Of a DNA stretch of 16,903 nucleotides, positions 6,976 through 14,867 are shown piece by piece (within the stretch, counting starts at the first letter, position 1; each line of letters opens with the position of its first letter). Under the pieces are notes generated by a model. The model saw nothing but the letters and a program-made list of their open reading frames with translations, searched no databases and was not told the DNA's origin. The DNA is taken from positions 1 through 16,903 of the forward strand of contig DATLAN010000318.1 in assembly GCA_035527455.1 (NCBI GenBank), given 5' to 3'. Source of the DNA: DATLAN01 sp035527455. GTDB lineage: Bacteria; Planctomycetota; Planctomycetia; Pirellulales; Thermoguttaceae. The position numbers and the translations under genes were made by a program.

Positions 6976-8532
6976 CTATCGTCCCAGGAGTTGTTTGGCC
7001 AGCGGCAGGCGGAGCAATTCGGGAAAGATTTCGTCCGCGCGAAGCAAGCGGCGATTCATCCGCAGCACCAACAGAGAAACGACGGCCGCCAAGGCGAGGC
7101 TGACGAACACGGGCGGTGCGGCCACGGCTTGCAGCGCCCAAAGCGCAACCGCTGCCACGGCGATGCTCGCGTAGACCTTCATGGTGCGCCGCTGGAACAG
7201 CCTGATGCCCGTCCCCAAGCGGAGCCCGGCGTGCTTCAGGACGTTGTGGGCGATCAAGGCGCCACACGTGCCGATCGCCGCCCCCAACGCGCCGTAGCGC
7301 GGCACCAGCAGCAGGATCGCGATCAGATTCAGCACCGCGGCGGCGACGTTGATCGCCACGACGTATTTCAGCTTCCCGTAGACTTTCAGCGTCAGGCCGT
7401 TGAACCCCAACGCCGCGTTGAAGAAACATCCCAGCGAGAGCAGCGACAGGATGGCGGCCGACTGCTCGTAACGCGCCCCGTAGAACATCACGGTGACGGG
7501 CCCGGCGATCGAAAAGGTGACCGCGAAAATGGGGAACGAAAAGACGGCGATCCAAATGGCCGTCTGCCAGTAGAGTTGGTTGATTCCGCGGCGATCGTTG
7601 CGGGCGAACATCCGGGCCGCCAGCGGAGTGAACAGCATGGCGAAGCTGGCCATCACCACCTGGTTCATCAGCGCCAACGGCTGGACCGCCCGCAGCACGG
7701 CCACCTCGCCCACGCCGGCGTAGTATTGCAGCACGATCACGTCCATGGTGTGCATCACCACGTAAACCAATTCGGAGGTCAGCAGCGGGATGGTGAACGT
7801 GAGGACTTCGCGCCACGGCATCGTGATCGAAGGCAAGTGGAAGTGCCGGAAGAGTCCTTGTCTTTTCAGCAGCCGAAACAGCACGACCGTATAGATCGCC
7901 ACCCCCAGCGCGGCCGCGGCCAGGTAGCCGACGGCAAGAAAGTAGACGCTGCCTTCCCCGAGAATGAGCAACACCACCACCAGCAGCTTGAGTCCCGGCC
8001 CCAGCACGTGCTTGCGAAAAAAGATCGAACGGGGGCTGGCAAACACGGCGAACATGCCCAACAGCAGTTTGTCGAACGCTTCGACCGGTGCCAGGAAAAT
8101 CAGCACCAACAACAGGGAAAGCACGCGGGGGTCGCCGATCCACGCGCGGGCGATCGGTCCCTGGCACGCGTAGAGCACCACGGCCATCAGCAGGCCGATC
8201 GACAGCACGATGCCGGTGACCATGATCATGGTCCCGAAGAGCTTGTCGTACTGCCGTTTCTCCTGATAGATCGGCAGGAAACGCGAGACGGCCCGGTGCA
8301 GTCCGAATGCGGCCACGTCTTGACCGAGCACCACGATCGACAGCGCATAGGCCAGCGCCCCGTAGTCGGATTGCGAGAGGTGCCGGACGATCAGCACCTG
8401 GGCGGCGAAATTCACGCCCTTGGCCAGGAACCGGCCGGCCAGCAGCAGACTGGAGCCGCGGATCTGGCGCCTCACCGCCGTGTGTCGGACGGCGGATGGC
8501 GATTCGAGCGTGGTGGCCGTTGCGGAAGTCAT
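6976..8532 (-). CDS. Wzx-like oligosaccharide flippase (MOP/PST family)
   Basis: A 518-aa polytopic inner-membrane protein, the right length for polysaccharide transport proteins of the MOP superfamily, which move lipid-linked repeat units to the periplasmic side. Seen: a basic N-terminus (about residues 1-25), then GSSLLLAGRFLAKGVNFAAQ (26-45), typical of the first helix in Wzx/RfbX proteins; the LSQSDYGALAYALSI stretch around 52-66, also characteristic; and about a dozen further hydrophobic helices with arginine-rich cytoplasmic loops and a long hydrophobic C-terminal pair. The ATG at 8532 gives a full-length family member, although no strong SD precedes it; it lies 30 nt after the stop of the EEIAWGQR protein gene. 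Together with the O-antigen ligase-like gene it marks the locus as Wzx/Wzy-dependent rather than ABC-exported. Confidence 0.93.
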   Translation of the reverse strand: MTSATATTLESPSAVRHTAVRRQIRGSSLLLAGRFLAKGVNFAAQVLIVRHLSQSDYGALAYALSIVVLGQDVAAFGLHRAVSRFLPIYQEKRQYDKLFGTMIMVTGIVLSIGLLMAVVLYACQGPIARAWIGDPRVLSLLLVLIFLAPVEAFDKLLLGMFAVFASPRSIFFRKHVLGPGLKLLVVVLLILGEGSVYFLAVGYLAAAALGVAIYTVVLFRLLKRQGLFRHFHLPSITMPWREVLTFTIPLLTSELVYVVMHTMDVIVLQYYAGVGEVAVLRAVQPLALMNQVVMASFAMLFTPLAARMFARNDRRGINQLYWQTAIWIAVFSFPIFAVTFSIAGPVTVMFYGARYEQSAAILSLLSLGCFFNAALGFNGLTLKVYGKLKYVVAINVAAAVLNLIAILLLVPRYGALGAAIGTCGALIAHNVLKHAGLRLGTGIRLFQRRTMKVYASIAVAAVALWALQAVAAPPVFVSLALAAVVSLLVLRMNRRLLRADEIFPELLRLPLAKQLLGR

Positions 8533-8562
8533 GGTCGTGTCATTTGCGCTGACTTTAGAAAC

Positions 8563-9327
8563 CTAGGTAACCTCACGATCCGCTTCGACCTCCGGCTCGA
8601 TGCTCGTCGGCCGCGGATCGTGCTGCCTGGCCAAACGCCGATAGTTCAGTACGACGAACACGGCAATCCCGAACGCCAGGCAGAACTCCGACCATTCGCC
8701 GTACCGGGTGACCGTGAATCCGGACCTCGGCAACAGCACGTGCCGCACGAGTTGGTAACCGAACACGACCAGAAAAGAGGACGCCAGAAAGAACGGCGGG
8801 ACGAACAGATAGTCCGCTTCGGCCCAAATCCGTTCCAACCGCAGCCCCTTGTTGATCAGGCAGGCCGAAGCCGCCCAGGCACTGCCCAGCAGCATGATCA
8901 GGTTCAGCACGCTCAAAGTCGAACCGATGTTGTGCAGCGTGATTTCGTTCTGCTTGTTGACCATGTCCAGACACTCGGGCGTTTCCAGATCCAAGACGCG
9001 CTGTCCCCAGGCGATCTCTTCGCCGGTGACGAACAACATCGCCAGCGTGAACAGCGCGAACAGCGCCGCCTGCCACCGGTGCCCGGCTGCGAACCGATAC
9101 CATGCCACGCCCGCGCCGGCCAGACAGGCCACGGCGAAGCAGACGAACTGTGCCCACTCCAACACCCCGTCCTCGCGCAGGAAGAATCGGAACGTCTCCT
9201 TGCTCAGGCGCGCCGCGGCCATCGCCACCGCACCGACCAACGGAATCCAGAACAACCACGCGGCGGCTTTGCTCGACAGTTGCCACTGCCGGGCGGACTC
9301 GGCGATCAACCGGCCAACTTGCCCCAC
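8563..9327 (-). CDS. Integral membrane protein with EEIAWGQR motif, unknown function
   Basis: A 254-aa protein with about six predicted TM helices (roughly 22-40, 56-76, 86-102, 136-157, 172-198, 213-228). Two conserved-looking polar blocks flank the middle helices: GEEIAWGQR at 102-110 and NKQNEITLHN at 124-133. I recognise this pairing from uncharacterised membrane proteins near polysaccharide or lipid genes, but no function is established that I know of; acidic and His/Asn residues grouped at the membrane surface could form a metal or catalytic site (inference). The start is GTG at 9327, because a strong GAGGAGGT SD (9336-9343) lies 8 nt before it. Upstream in-frame codons run back through the hairpin repeat at 9344-9400 and would add low-complexity Ala/Arg sequence. 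The C-terminal tail is acidic and short. Confidence 0.85.
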   Translation of the reverse strand: MGQVGRLIAESARQWQLSSKAAAWLFWIPLVGAVAMAAARLSKETFRFFLREDGVLEWAQFVCFAVACLAGAGVAWYRFAAGHRWQAALFALFTLAMLFVTGEEIAWGQRVLDLETPECLDMVNKQNEITLHNIGSTLSVLNLIMLLGSAWAASACLINKGLRLERIWAEADYLFVPPFFLASSFLVVFGYQLVRHVLLPRSGFTVTRYGEWSEFCLAFGIAVFVVLNYRRLARQHDPRPTSIEPEVEADREVT

Positions 9328-9343
9328 GTCGGTGTACCTCCTC

Positions 9344-9400
9344 GATGCGGGAGCACGGCCGGCACGCGCCGCGGCACGCGCCGTGGCCGGCTCCCGCATC
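9344..9400. repeat. GC-rich interrupted inverted repeat in the 5' leader of the EEIAWGQR gene
   Basis: The outer arms GATGCGGGAG (9344-9353) and CTCCCGCATC (9391-9400) are a perfect 10-bp inverted repeat. Inside, CACGGC (9354-9359) pairs with GCCGTG (9380-9385), and GGCACGCGCC is directly repeated at 9361-9370 and 9373-9382. The structure ends one base before the SD of the downstream gene. No T-run follows, so an intrinsic terminator is unlikely. It may be a dispersed palindromic element or an mRNA structure that affects translation. The rest of the gap (9401-9469) shows nothing clear beyond AACGTT occurring twice around 9456-9470. Confidence 0.8.
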
Positions 9401-9469
9401 TTCCCTCGAGTTGCGATTGGATCCGCAAGACCCAAGCCTGGTAGTTGTTTCTCGTAACGTTCATAACGT

Positions 9470-10978
9470 TCACGGCCGAGCCGCCGCCGTGGCCCCCTTC
9501 GATCCGACGTCGGCGACCCGCGCCGCATAACAGGCCGCTCCGGCCAGCGCCAGCATCAACCAGAAATAGCGAACGTAAGCGAAGTGCAGAAAGAACCCGA
9601 CCGCCAAGTAGGCGACGATCGCCAGCATGAAACCGGTGACCAGATGGGCCAGGTCGGGCCGCCCGCGGAGGCAGCGCCGCCGTGCCCGCGCCAGGTTCCA
9701 CAAGGCCACGCCCACGATCGCCAGGAAAGCGAGAATCCCCGGCGCGCCGAGTTCGGCGGCGATTCCCAGGAACAACGTGTGCGATTGCCGCGACGATTCT
9801 TTCACGTTCAGCCCGACCTTCTTGGCGTACTCGTGGTAGTGGGCCGGATACATTCCCGGCCCGACTCCCGTGAGCGGATGGTCGGCGAAGATCAGCCCGG
9901 CCGCCATGGCTTCCGTATAGCGGCTGCGGATCGAGCTGTCGGCCTTGGCGATCCCGGGTCCTTCTCTCTGCAGCGCCGAGCCGAACACGCCCAGTGACGT
10001 CAGCCGGCTGCCGTACTGGGGCAGCGCGCAGAAGACCAGCACAATGCCCAGCAGGATGATCCCCAGTTGCTTCAAGGAGACGTAGCGCAGGAACACCATG
10101 ATCGCCAAGAGCAGCGCAAACGCGACGGCGGCTCCGCGCGAAAATGTCAGCGCCACGCCGGCCAACGTCAGCACCGTGGCAGCCAGCGCTGCGATCCGCA
10201 GCTTTCTCGACCGCTCGCTCCAGAAGCGGAACAGCCCCAGCGGCACGAGCATCAACATGATTTGCGCGTAGCGGTTCTGGTCGCCGATCGGCCCGGCCAG
10301 ACGACGTTGGCGGAGTTGGCCGTGAGCGGTCGCCTGGTCGGTCTGGAACGACGACTCGCTCATCTGGGCGAATCCGGCGTATTGACATTGATAGGTCTTG
10401 GTGATTTGCTGGAGAGTCGACAGTCCGCCCAGGAAGGCCCCCACGCCCAACAGCACCCAGGTTACCCGCCGCAGCATCGCCGGGGTCCTGATCACGTTGA
10501 TGACCAGGAAGTAGAGGCAGAGCCCCTCCACCACGGAAACTCCCAGTTTGCCGAGCGAGAAAGCCGGGTTCTTCGAGAAGGTTGCGGAGAACAGTTGAAT
10601 CACGAGGAAGACGCCGATCAGCGGAAGCACGGGGCCGATGATCAATCTCTCCCGGCGGAGAACGACGTAGTGGATCAGCGGGACCGCCAACAACAGCGAC
10701 ACCGAAGCCCCGATCAGATACGGTACGCCGTGAAACGTGACCGCCACCACGGCCGCGTTGCTGTAGAGGATGCCGATCACCACGAGCGTGGCCGTGTTGG
10801 GCCAGGCCGCCAGCACCGTGATCAGCATGGCAGCCAAGGCCGCCCCCAAGATCAGCAGCGGCCGCGGCGCAAACAGGATTCCTGCCCCGGCAACCGCCGT
10901 CAAGGCGACCATCAACCACGCAATCGGCCGCACGTCCCACGCGGCGGACCATGCTCCGGTCGTCTTCGGCCAAATCAT
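9470..10978 (-). CDS. O-antigen ligase/polymerase-like membrane protein (Wzy/WaaL superfamily)
   Basis: A 502-aa polytopic protein with 11-13 hydrophobic helices. The family polymerises or transfers lipid-linked glycans at the periplasmic face of the inner membrane. Seen: ALTFSRGAAVAF at residues 276-287, matching the conserved SRG-A segment of the Wzy_C domain; a large periplasmic loop (about 320-400) carrying HPLTGVGPGMYP at 367-378; and KESSRQSHTLFLGIAAELG at 393-411, whose His400 is the position typical of O-antigen ligase family catalytic histidines. The ATG at 10978 overlaps the stop of the GT2 gene in an ATGA junction, with AAGGAG about 6-7 nt upstream, so translation is probably coupled. 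With the Wzx-like flippase it most likely acts as the polymerase for this locus; ligase function is the alternative, and sequence alone does not separate them. Confidence 0.92.
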   Translation of the reverse strand: MIWPKTTGAWSAAWDVRPIAWLMVALTAVAGAGILFAPRPLLILGAALAAMLITVLAAWPNTATLVVIGILYSNAAVVAVTFHGVPYLIGASVSLLLAVPLIHYVVLRRERLIIGPVLPLIGVFLVIQLFSATFSKNPAFSLGKLGVSVVEGLCLYFLVINVIRTPAMLRRVTWVLLGVGAFLGGLSTLQQITKTYQCQYAGFAQMSESSFQTDQATAHGQLRQRRLAGPIGDQNRYAQIMLMLVPLGLFRFWSERSRKLRIAALAATVLTLAGVALTFSRGAAVAFALLLAIMVFLRYVSLKQLGIILLGIVLVFCALPQYGSRLTSLGVFGSALQREGPGIAKADSSIRSRYTEAMAAGLIFADHPLTGVGPGMYPAHYHEYAKKVGLNVKESSRQSHTLFLGIAAELGAPGILAFLAIVGVALWNLARARRRCLRGRPDLAHLVTGFMLAIVAYLAVGFFLHFAYVRYFWLMLALAGAACYAARVADVGSKGATAAARP

Positions 10979-12177
10979 AACAAGCTCCTTTCCGCAGGTG
11001 CCGTCGCCACAAGGCCGTCGGCCGCCCGGCCTTCGTCCTCGTCGCGTTGTGGCTCCCAGAGATCGATGCGGTAGCCTCGCAAGACGCGCAGCGCCGCCAC
11101 CAGCGAGGCGAAATAGACCATGCAGAAGTAATGGGGCAGTGCAAAAAGTCTCACGCGTCCCACGCGCGTCTCCTCCAGCAGCTTCCCCAGCAGCCCACAG
11201 CCGTAGAATGCCAGTTGCCCCACGGTGGCCAACTGGTACGGCCACCCGTGGGTCCAAAGCCACGGGCTGACAAGAAGCAGGATCAACAAGGGAAACACGA
11301 CCAGCCGCCGCACGACCTTGTGGGAGAAAAGCTGAAGGGCGTAGAAGCCGTGGCGCCACGGGTTGAGCAACTCGCGACGCGCCAGCACCCCGCACAGACC
11401 GCGCGTGATCACTCGCGACTTGCGGGCGAATTCCAAACGGCTACTCTTGGCCACCGGTTCGTAGGCCACCGCGTCCGAGGCGAAAACCAGGCGATATCCT
11501 CGGGCGATCACGCCGGTCGAGTTCGCGAAGTCGTCGGTCACGCCCGGCGGGACGTCGCGAAACAACCGGCGGCGGATCGCGTAGATCGCGCCGGTGGCCG
11601 AGGTCACGCTGCCGGCCGCACTCTGCGCGACCTTCAGCATCCGATCGAAGCTCCAATAAGTGCGCTCGCCCGCGTTCACCTGGCGGTCTTCGTCGAGATA
11701 TCTCTGGTCGCCTGCCACGCCGCCGATCTCCGGGTCGGCCAGCGGGCGGACCAGCGCGCGGATCGCCCCGGGCGAGAACATGCTGTTGGCGTCGGAAAAG
11801 ACGAGAACGTCCCCCGTCGCAACCGCCACGGCCGCATTCAGCACCGAAATCTTTCCCTGCCGCGGCAACGCCAGCAGCCGAACGCCGTGCTTCGCGTAAC
11901 CGCGCACGATGCCTTCGGTCGCGTCGGTCGAACCGTCCGAAGCCACCAGCACTTCCAGCTTGTCACGAGGGTACTCGAGCGACAAGAGGTTATCCAGCTT
12001 GGCGCCGATGCTGCCCGCTTCGTTGTGGGCCACCACGATCATGCTCACAGTCGGCGTGATCTCGGCGTTCCTATACGGCCGTCGAAACCACCGCCCGCGG
12101 ATCAACACCGCCGCCGGAAACAGTACGTACGTGTAGACGATCAGGGCCATGGCGCCCCAGAATAGAATCACGAGCAT
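10975..12177 (-). CDS. Membrane-anchored glycosyltransferase family 2
   Basis: A 400-aa inverting GT-A enzyme with one N-terminal TM helix (about residues 3-27) and three C-terminal helices (about 290-308, 315-335, 345-365). Seen: SMIVVAHNEAGSIGAKLDNL at 45-64, ASDGSTDAT at 79-87 (the nucleotide-binding Asp81), FSDANSMF at 127-134 in the DxD position, SATGAIYAIRR at 193-203, and GVTDDFANS at 212-220 holding the likely catalytic base region. This layout fits the cellulose/hyaluronan synthase-like subgroup; RKSRVITRG at 252-260 stands where the QxxRW motif would be, so processivity is uncertain. The ATG at 12177 has GGGAGGT about 6 nt upstream, and the gene overlaps the end of the GT4 gene by 10 nt. 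The donor sugar is unknown. Confidence 0.93.
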   Translation of the reverse strand: MLVILFWGAMALIVYTYVLFPAAVLIRGRWFRRPYRNAEITPTVSMIVVAHNEAGSIGAKLDNLLSLEYPRDKLEVLVASDGSTDATEGIVRGYAKHGVRLLALPRQGKISVLNAAVAVATGDVLVFSDANSMFSPGAIRALVRPLADPEIGGVAGDQRYLDEDRQVNAGERTYWSFDRMLKVAQSAAGSVTSATGAIYAIRRRLFRDVPPGVTDDFANSTGVIARGYRLVFASDAVAYEPVAKSSRLEFARKSRVITRGLCGVLARRELLNPWRHGFYALQLFSHKVVRRLVVFPLLILLLVSPWLWTHGWPYQLATVGQLAFYGCGLLGKLLEETRVGRVRLFALPHYFCMVYFASLVAALRVLRGYRIDLWEPQRDEDEGRAADGLVATAPAERSLL

Positions 12178-13472
12178 GAGGGACCTCCCGCGTGAAAGTA
12201 CGACGTGAGCGCGGCGGCGTTTTTCGAGAGATCGAAATCGCGCTGAACGGTCTCCCGGGCGCCTTGTGCCAGGCGGCGGTGCAAGGGGCGATCGGCGTGC
12301 AGGCGTTGGATCGCGTCGGCCAGTGCCGCGGCGTCGCCGGGCGGCACGAGCAGCCCGCTCTGGCCGTGCCGGACCAGTTCCGGGATGCCAGAAAGTTCGC
12401 TGGCCACGACCGGCACGCCGCAGGCCATCGCTTCCATCAAGGCGACGGGAATGCCCTCGCGCCGCCCGTCCTTGCTCGGCACGCTGGGAGCGGCCAGTAC
12501 GTCCGCTTGGCGCAGCAGTTCGATAATCTCCGCCCGGGTGCGCCATCCGTGGAAACGGATCCGGTCGGCCAGGTCGCTCTGCGACACCTGGGCGAACAGC
12601 GCCTTCCGGTCGGGACCGTCGCCGATCAAGTGACAGTGGACGTCGAGCCCGCGCTGGCGGAGCAGTCGGCAGGCTTCGATCAGGTGCGTTTGCCCCTTTA
12701 CCTCGTGCAAGGTTCCGATGCACGTCACGCTGAGCGGCCCGTCTTGCCGCGTCGTCGGCGCATCCTCGCCCGACGGACAGAGGTTTTCCGTATCGACGCC
12801 GCAATGGATCACGGCCACTTTGTGGTGGAACGGCTCGCCGCACTCGGCCACGATCAGGCGGCGATTGTATTCGGAGATGGTGATCACCACGGCCGCTTCC
12901 GCCACCTTTTCGCGGAGCATGTGGCGGTCCCGGTGCAGGTCGGAACCGTGGGCCGTGAAGCTGTAGGGAATGCCGGTCAGCCGCCGAATCACGAACGCCG
13001 CCGCCGCCGGATGGTTGGCGAAATGGGCGTGAACGTGCGTGACGCCCTGTTGCTCCATCAACCGGGCGAAGTGGACGGTCTTCGGAAAGATGGCGACCGC
13101 TCCGGTAAAGAACCGGAAGCTGCCCCAGGTCCCTCGCAACAAGGCCCACAGCGCGGCGAAATACACCCGCGGCTTGCGTAAGATGAAGCCCAGGTTGGCC
13201 CGCAGGATTGGCCAGGAAAGAAACGGCTGGAAATGGGCTCGCCGCACCAGTTCCGCGGCCTCCGGGTGCATCACGTTGGTCCGGATGCGCAGCAGGGGAA
13301 ACAGTTCCACTTCCACGCCCCGCCGCTGAACCTCGAGGATCTCGTAGAGCACGAACGTTTCGGTGAGTGCCGGAAACCGCGACATGATATAGGCCACTTT
13401 ACAGTGGCGGCGAGGTCGTTCCGCGGGGCGTCCGTTTCTCGCTCCGGTCGTCGCGGTCGCTAATTGGCTCAT
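12168..13472 (-). CDS. Glycosyltransferase family 4
   Basis: A 434-aa GT-B retaining glycosyltransferase acting at the cytoplasmic face. Seen: KVAYIMSRFPALTETFVLYE at residues 25-44, the classic start of the WcaL/colanic-acid-type GT4 subgroup; HVHAHFANHPA at 146-156; FTAHGSDLH at 172-180; the donor-domain entry CIGTLHEVKGQTHLIEA at 251-267; GDGPDR at 284-289; and the EX7E motif EGIPVALMEAMACGVPVVAS at 339-358 (Glu339, Glu347). The ATG at 13472 forms an ATGA overlap with the upstream fusion gene and has a strong AAGGAGGA SD, so high translation is expected. The KDGRREGIPVALMEAM form suggests transfer to a growing lipid-linked oligosaccharide (inference from family); donor unknown. Confidence 0.95.
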   Translation of the reverse strand: MSQLATATTGARNGRPAERPRRHCKVAYIMSRFPALTETFVLYEILEVQRRGVEVELFPLLRIRTNVMHPEAAELVRRAHFQPFLSWPILRANLGFILRKPRVYFAALWALLRGTWGSFRFFTGAVAIFPKTVHFARLMEQQGVTHVHAHFANHPAAAAFVIRRLTGIPYSFTAHGSDLHRDRHMLREKVAEAAVVITISEYNRRLIVAECGEPFHHKVAVIHCGVDTENLCPSGEDAPTTRQDGPLSVTCIGTLHEVKGQTHLIEACRLLRQRGLDVHCHLIGDGPDRKALFAQVSQSDLADRIRFHGWRTRAEIIELLRQADVLAAPSVPSKDGRREGIPVALMEAMACGVPVVASELSGIPELVRHGQSGLLVPPGDAAALADAIQRLHADRPLHRRLAQGARETVQRDFDLSKNAAALTSYFHAGGPSCS

Positions 13473-14827
13473 CGTGAAGTCCTCCTTCGGGGCTGCCCGA
13501 GAAACAAAGTCCGTTCGATGCGGCTTCTCCCGTTCACCCGTGCCGAAACGGCGGATCTGCTCCTCGGACAGCCCCTTTGCAAGCGTTGTGCGTGGCACTG
13601 CCAGATCAACGAGGTGACCCGGCGGCACACGCTCCGGACATCCGTGGTGGCATCGACGACCACCATTTGCGGCAAACACTGCCGCAGTTCAAGGTATCCT
13701 TGACGCTGCCGCTCCAGTATGGCTGCGCTGTGTTCCTGTTTTCGCGAAAAGAGCATCTTGCCCGGTGCGTCCAACATTACGACCAGATCGGGGGCGGGAC
13801 ACGCCGCGGCCAAGAGCCGGCGGCGCCAACGTCCGAGTCGTCCCGGCCGTTTCGCCGGCGGGATCAAGGCGTCGTAGGCATACCGGTCGAAGAGCACCAT
13901 CCGACCTCGGGCACGGTGGTATCGCCCCGCAAGACACCGCCCCCATTGCCGGATCAGGTTTGCCGCCAGTCCGATTCCCGGCATTCGCCGCCCGGCTCTC
14001 GCCGCAGGTCGCTTCGGATACAGTCCCATGTAAATCGAGCGCGAAGGGAAGTAGAACGATTTCTCGACCGACGCGATCACCGTCGATTTGCCGGCCCCGT
14101 CGGGCGCGACCACGGCCACCGAAAGCGCCCGTGGTCTGATCACGCCGAACCAGCGGTGCAGTTTTCGCAACAGCCGGTCGCGGACCCGCCGTGCGAGGAT
14201 CCCGATTCGATCGCGGCGGGCCCAATGGGCGGCAATCCTGTTGCTTTCCGCCAGCAGGGCCGGCCAATTCTCCGTGTCGATCAAGTAAGCGATGTTCGAC
14301 CAACTCGCGCCGGGCGCTTTGGAAGTCCGAAGCAGTTGGGCAAGACGCCGCGGATCGCCCAGGCGGCGCCGCAGATCGCAGATTCGCTTGCGCCGGGCCG
14401 GCGCGAAGTATCCCTTGTCGAGCACGCAGTGCAACAGCAATGTGATCAACTCGTCCTCCGCCGACAGGACGAACACCGGACCGCAACGGTCTCGTCGGGC
14501 AAGACAACCTTCGGCCAACGGCAGGCAAAGCGATCGGGTCGGCCGGCCGTAGGCCAGGGTGGTGACCACGTCGAACTTCAGCCAACCGCCGGAGGGTTCG
14601 TCGTAAGCGACGAAGAATTGGTGAGGGAAATGACCCCACGCCCTGAGCCGGACGAAGCCGAACCGAGCCAACAAGGCCTCCAGCCGCGGAAGTTGGCCGT
14701 CATCGACGAGCAGATCGACCTCGCCGCCGCCGTCGAGCCGGTCGAGTTGGTGACCGTCGCGCAGCAGGCAGTAGGGGATGTTCTCCCGCCGAAGCGCGTC
14801 GAACACGTTCGCCGACAATTCTTGCAT
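13469..14827 (-). CDS. Nucleotidyltransferase-like / thymidylate-kinase-like fusion protein
   Basis: A 452-aa two-domain protein. Residues about 5-150 look like an uncharacterised nucleotidyltransferase-fold family (NTP_transf_5-like): GGEVDLLVDD at 34-43 has the paired acidic metal ligands, with a further acidic position in WLKFDVVTT (82-90). Residues about 234-410 are a P-loop kinase: Walker A APDGAGKS at 241-248, SIYMGLYPKRP at 264-274, LFDRYAYDAL at 312-321, LVVMLDAPGKMLFSRK at 348-363, and a lid with ERQRQGYLELR at 372-382. The kinase half resembles the stand-alone kinase at 2307-2993. The ATG at 14827 lacks a clear SD but is the only candidate upstream of the NTase fold; it lies 40 nt after the GGDEF-like gene. 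The C-terminal 40 residues are basic and low in complexity. Substrate unknown; a role in making or activating a phosphorylated sugar is inferred. Confidence 0.87.
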   Translation of the reverse strand: MQELSANVFDALRRENIPYCLLRDGHQLDRLDGGGEVDLLVDDGQLPRLEALLARFGFVRLRAWGHFPHQFFVAYDEPSGGWLKFDVVTTLAYGRPTRSLCLPLAEGCLARRDRCGPVFVLSAEDELITLLLHCVLDKGYFAPARRKRICDLRRRLGDPRRLAQLLRTSKAPGASWSNIAYLIDTENWPALLAESNRIAAHWARRDRIGILARRVRDRLLRKLHRWFGVIRPRALSVAVVAPDGAGKSTVIASVEKSFYFPSRSIYMGLYPKRPAARAGRRMPGIGLAANLIRQWGRCLAGRYHRARGRMVLFDRYAYDALIPPAKRPGRLGRWRRRLLAAACPAPDLVVMLDAPGKMLFSRKQEHSAAILERQRQGYLELRQCLPQMVVVDATTDVRSVCRRVTSLIWQCHAQRLQRGCPRSRSAVSARVNGRSRIERTLFLGQPRRRTSR

Positions 14828-14867
14828 GACGAAACTCGCGCGATGGGGAATCTTGCACTGACTGGGG

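Noticed and set aside
5674..9444. A 1256-codon open frame on the plus strand
   Set aside because: It lies antisense to four well-supported genes, is rich in Gln, His and Arg with no recognisable domain, and is explained by the strong GC3 bias of the opposite strand.
9306..9464. A 52-codon minus-strand frame from an ATG at 9464 across the hairpin in the 142-bp gap
   Set aside because: It has no SD, runs through the repeat, gives a low-complexity Arg/Pro peptide and overlaps the next gene; a leader peptide cannot be excluded but is not supported.
9328..9528. N-terminal extension of the EEIAWGQR protein upstream of 9327
   Set aside because: It would run through the hairpin as Ala/Arg-rich sequence and overlap the ligase gene, whereas the GTG at 9327 has a strong, well-spaced SD.
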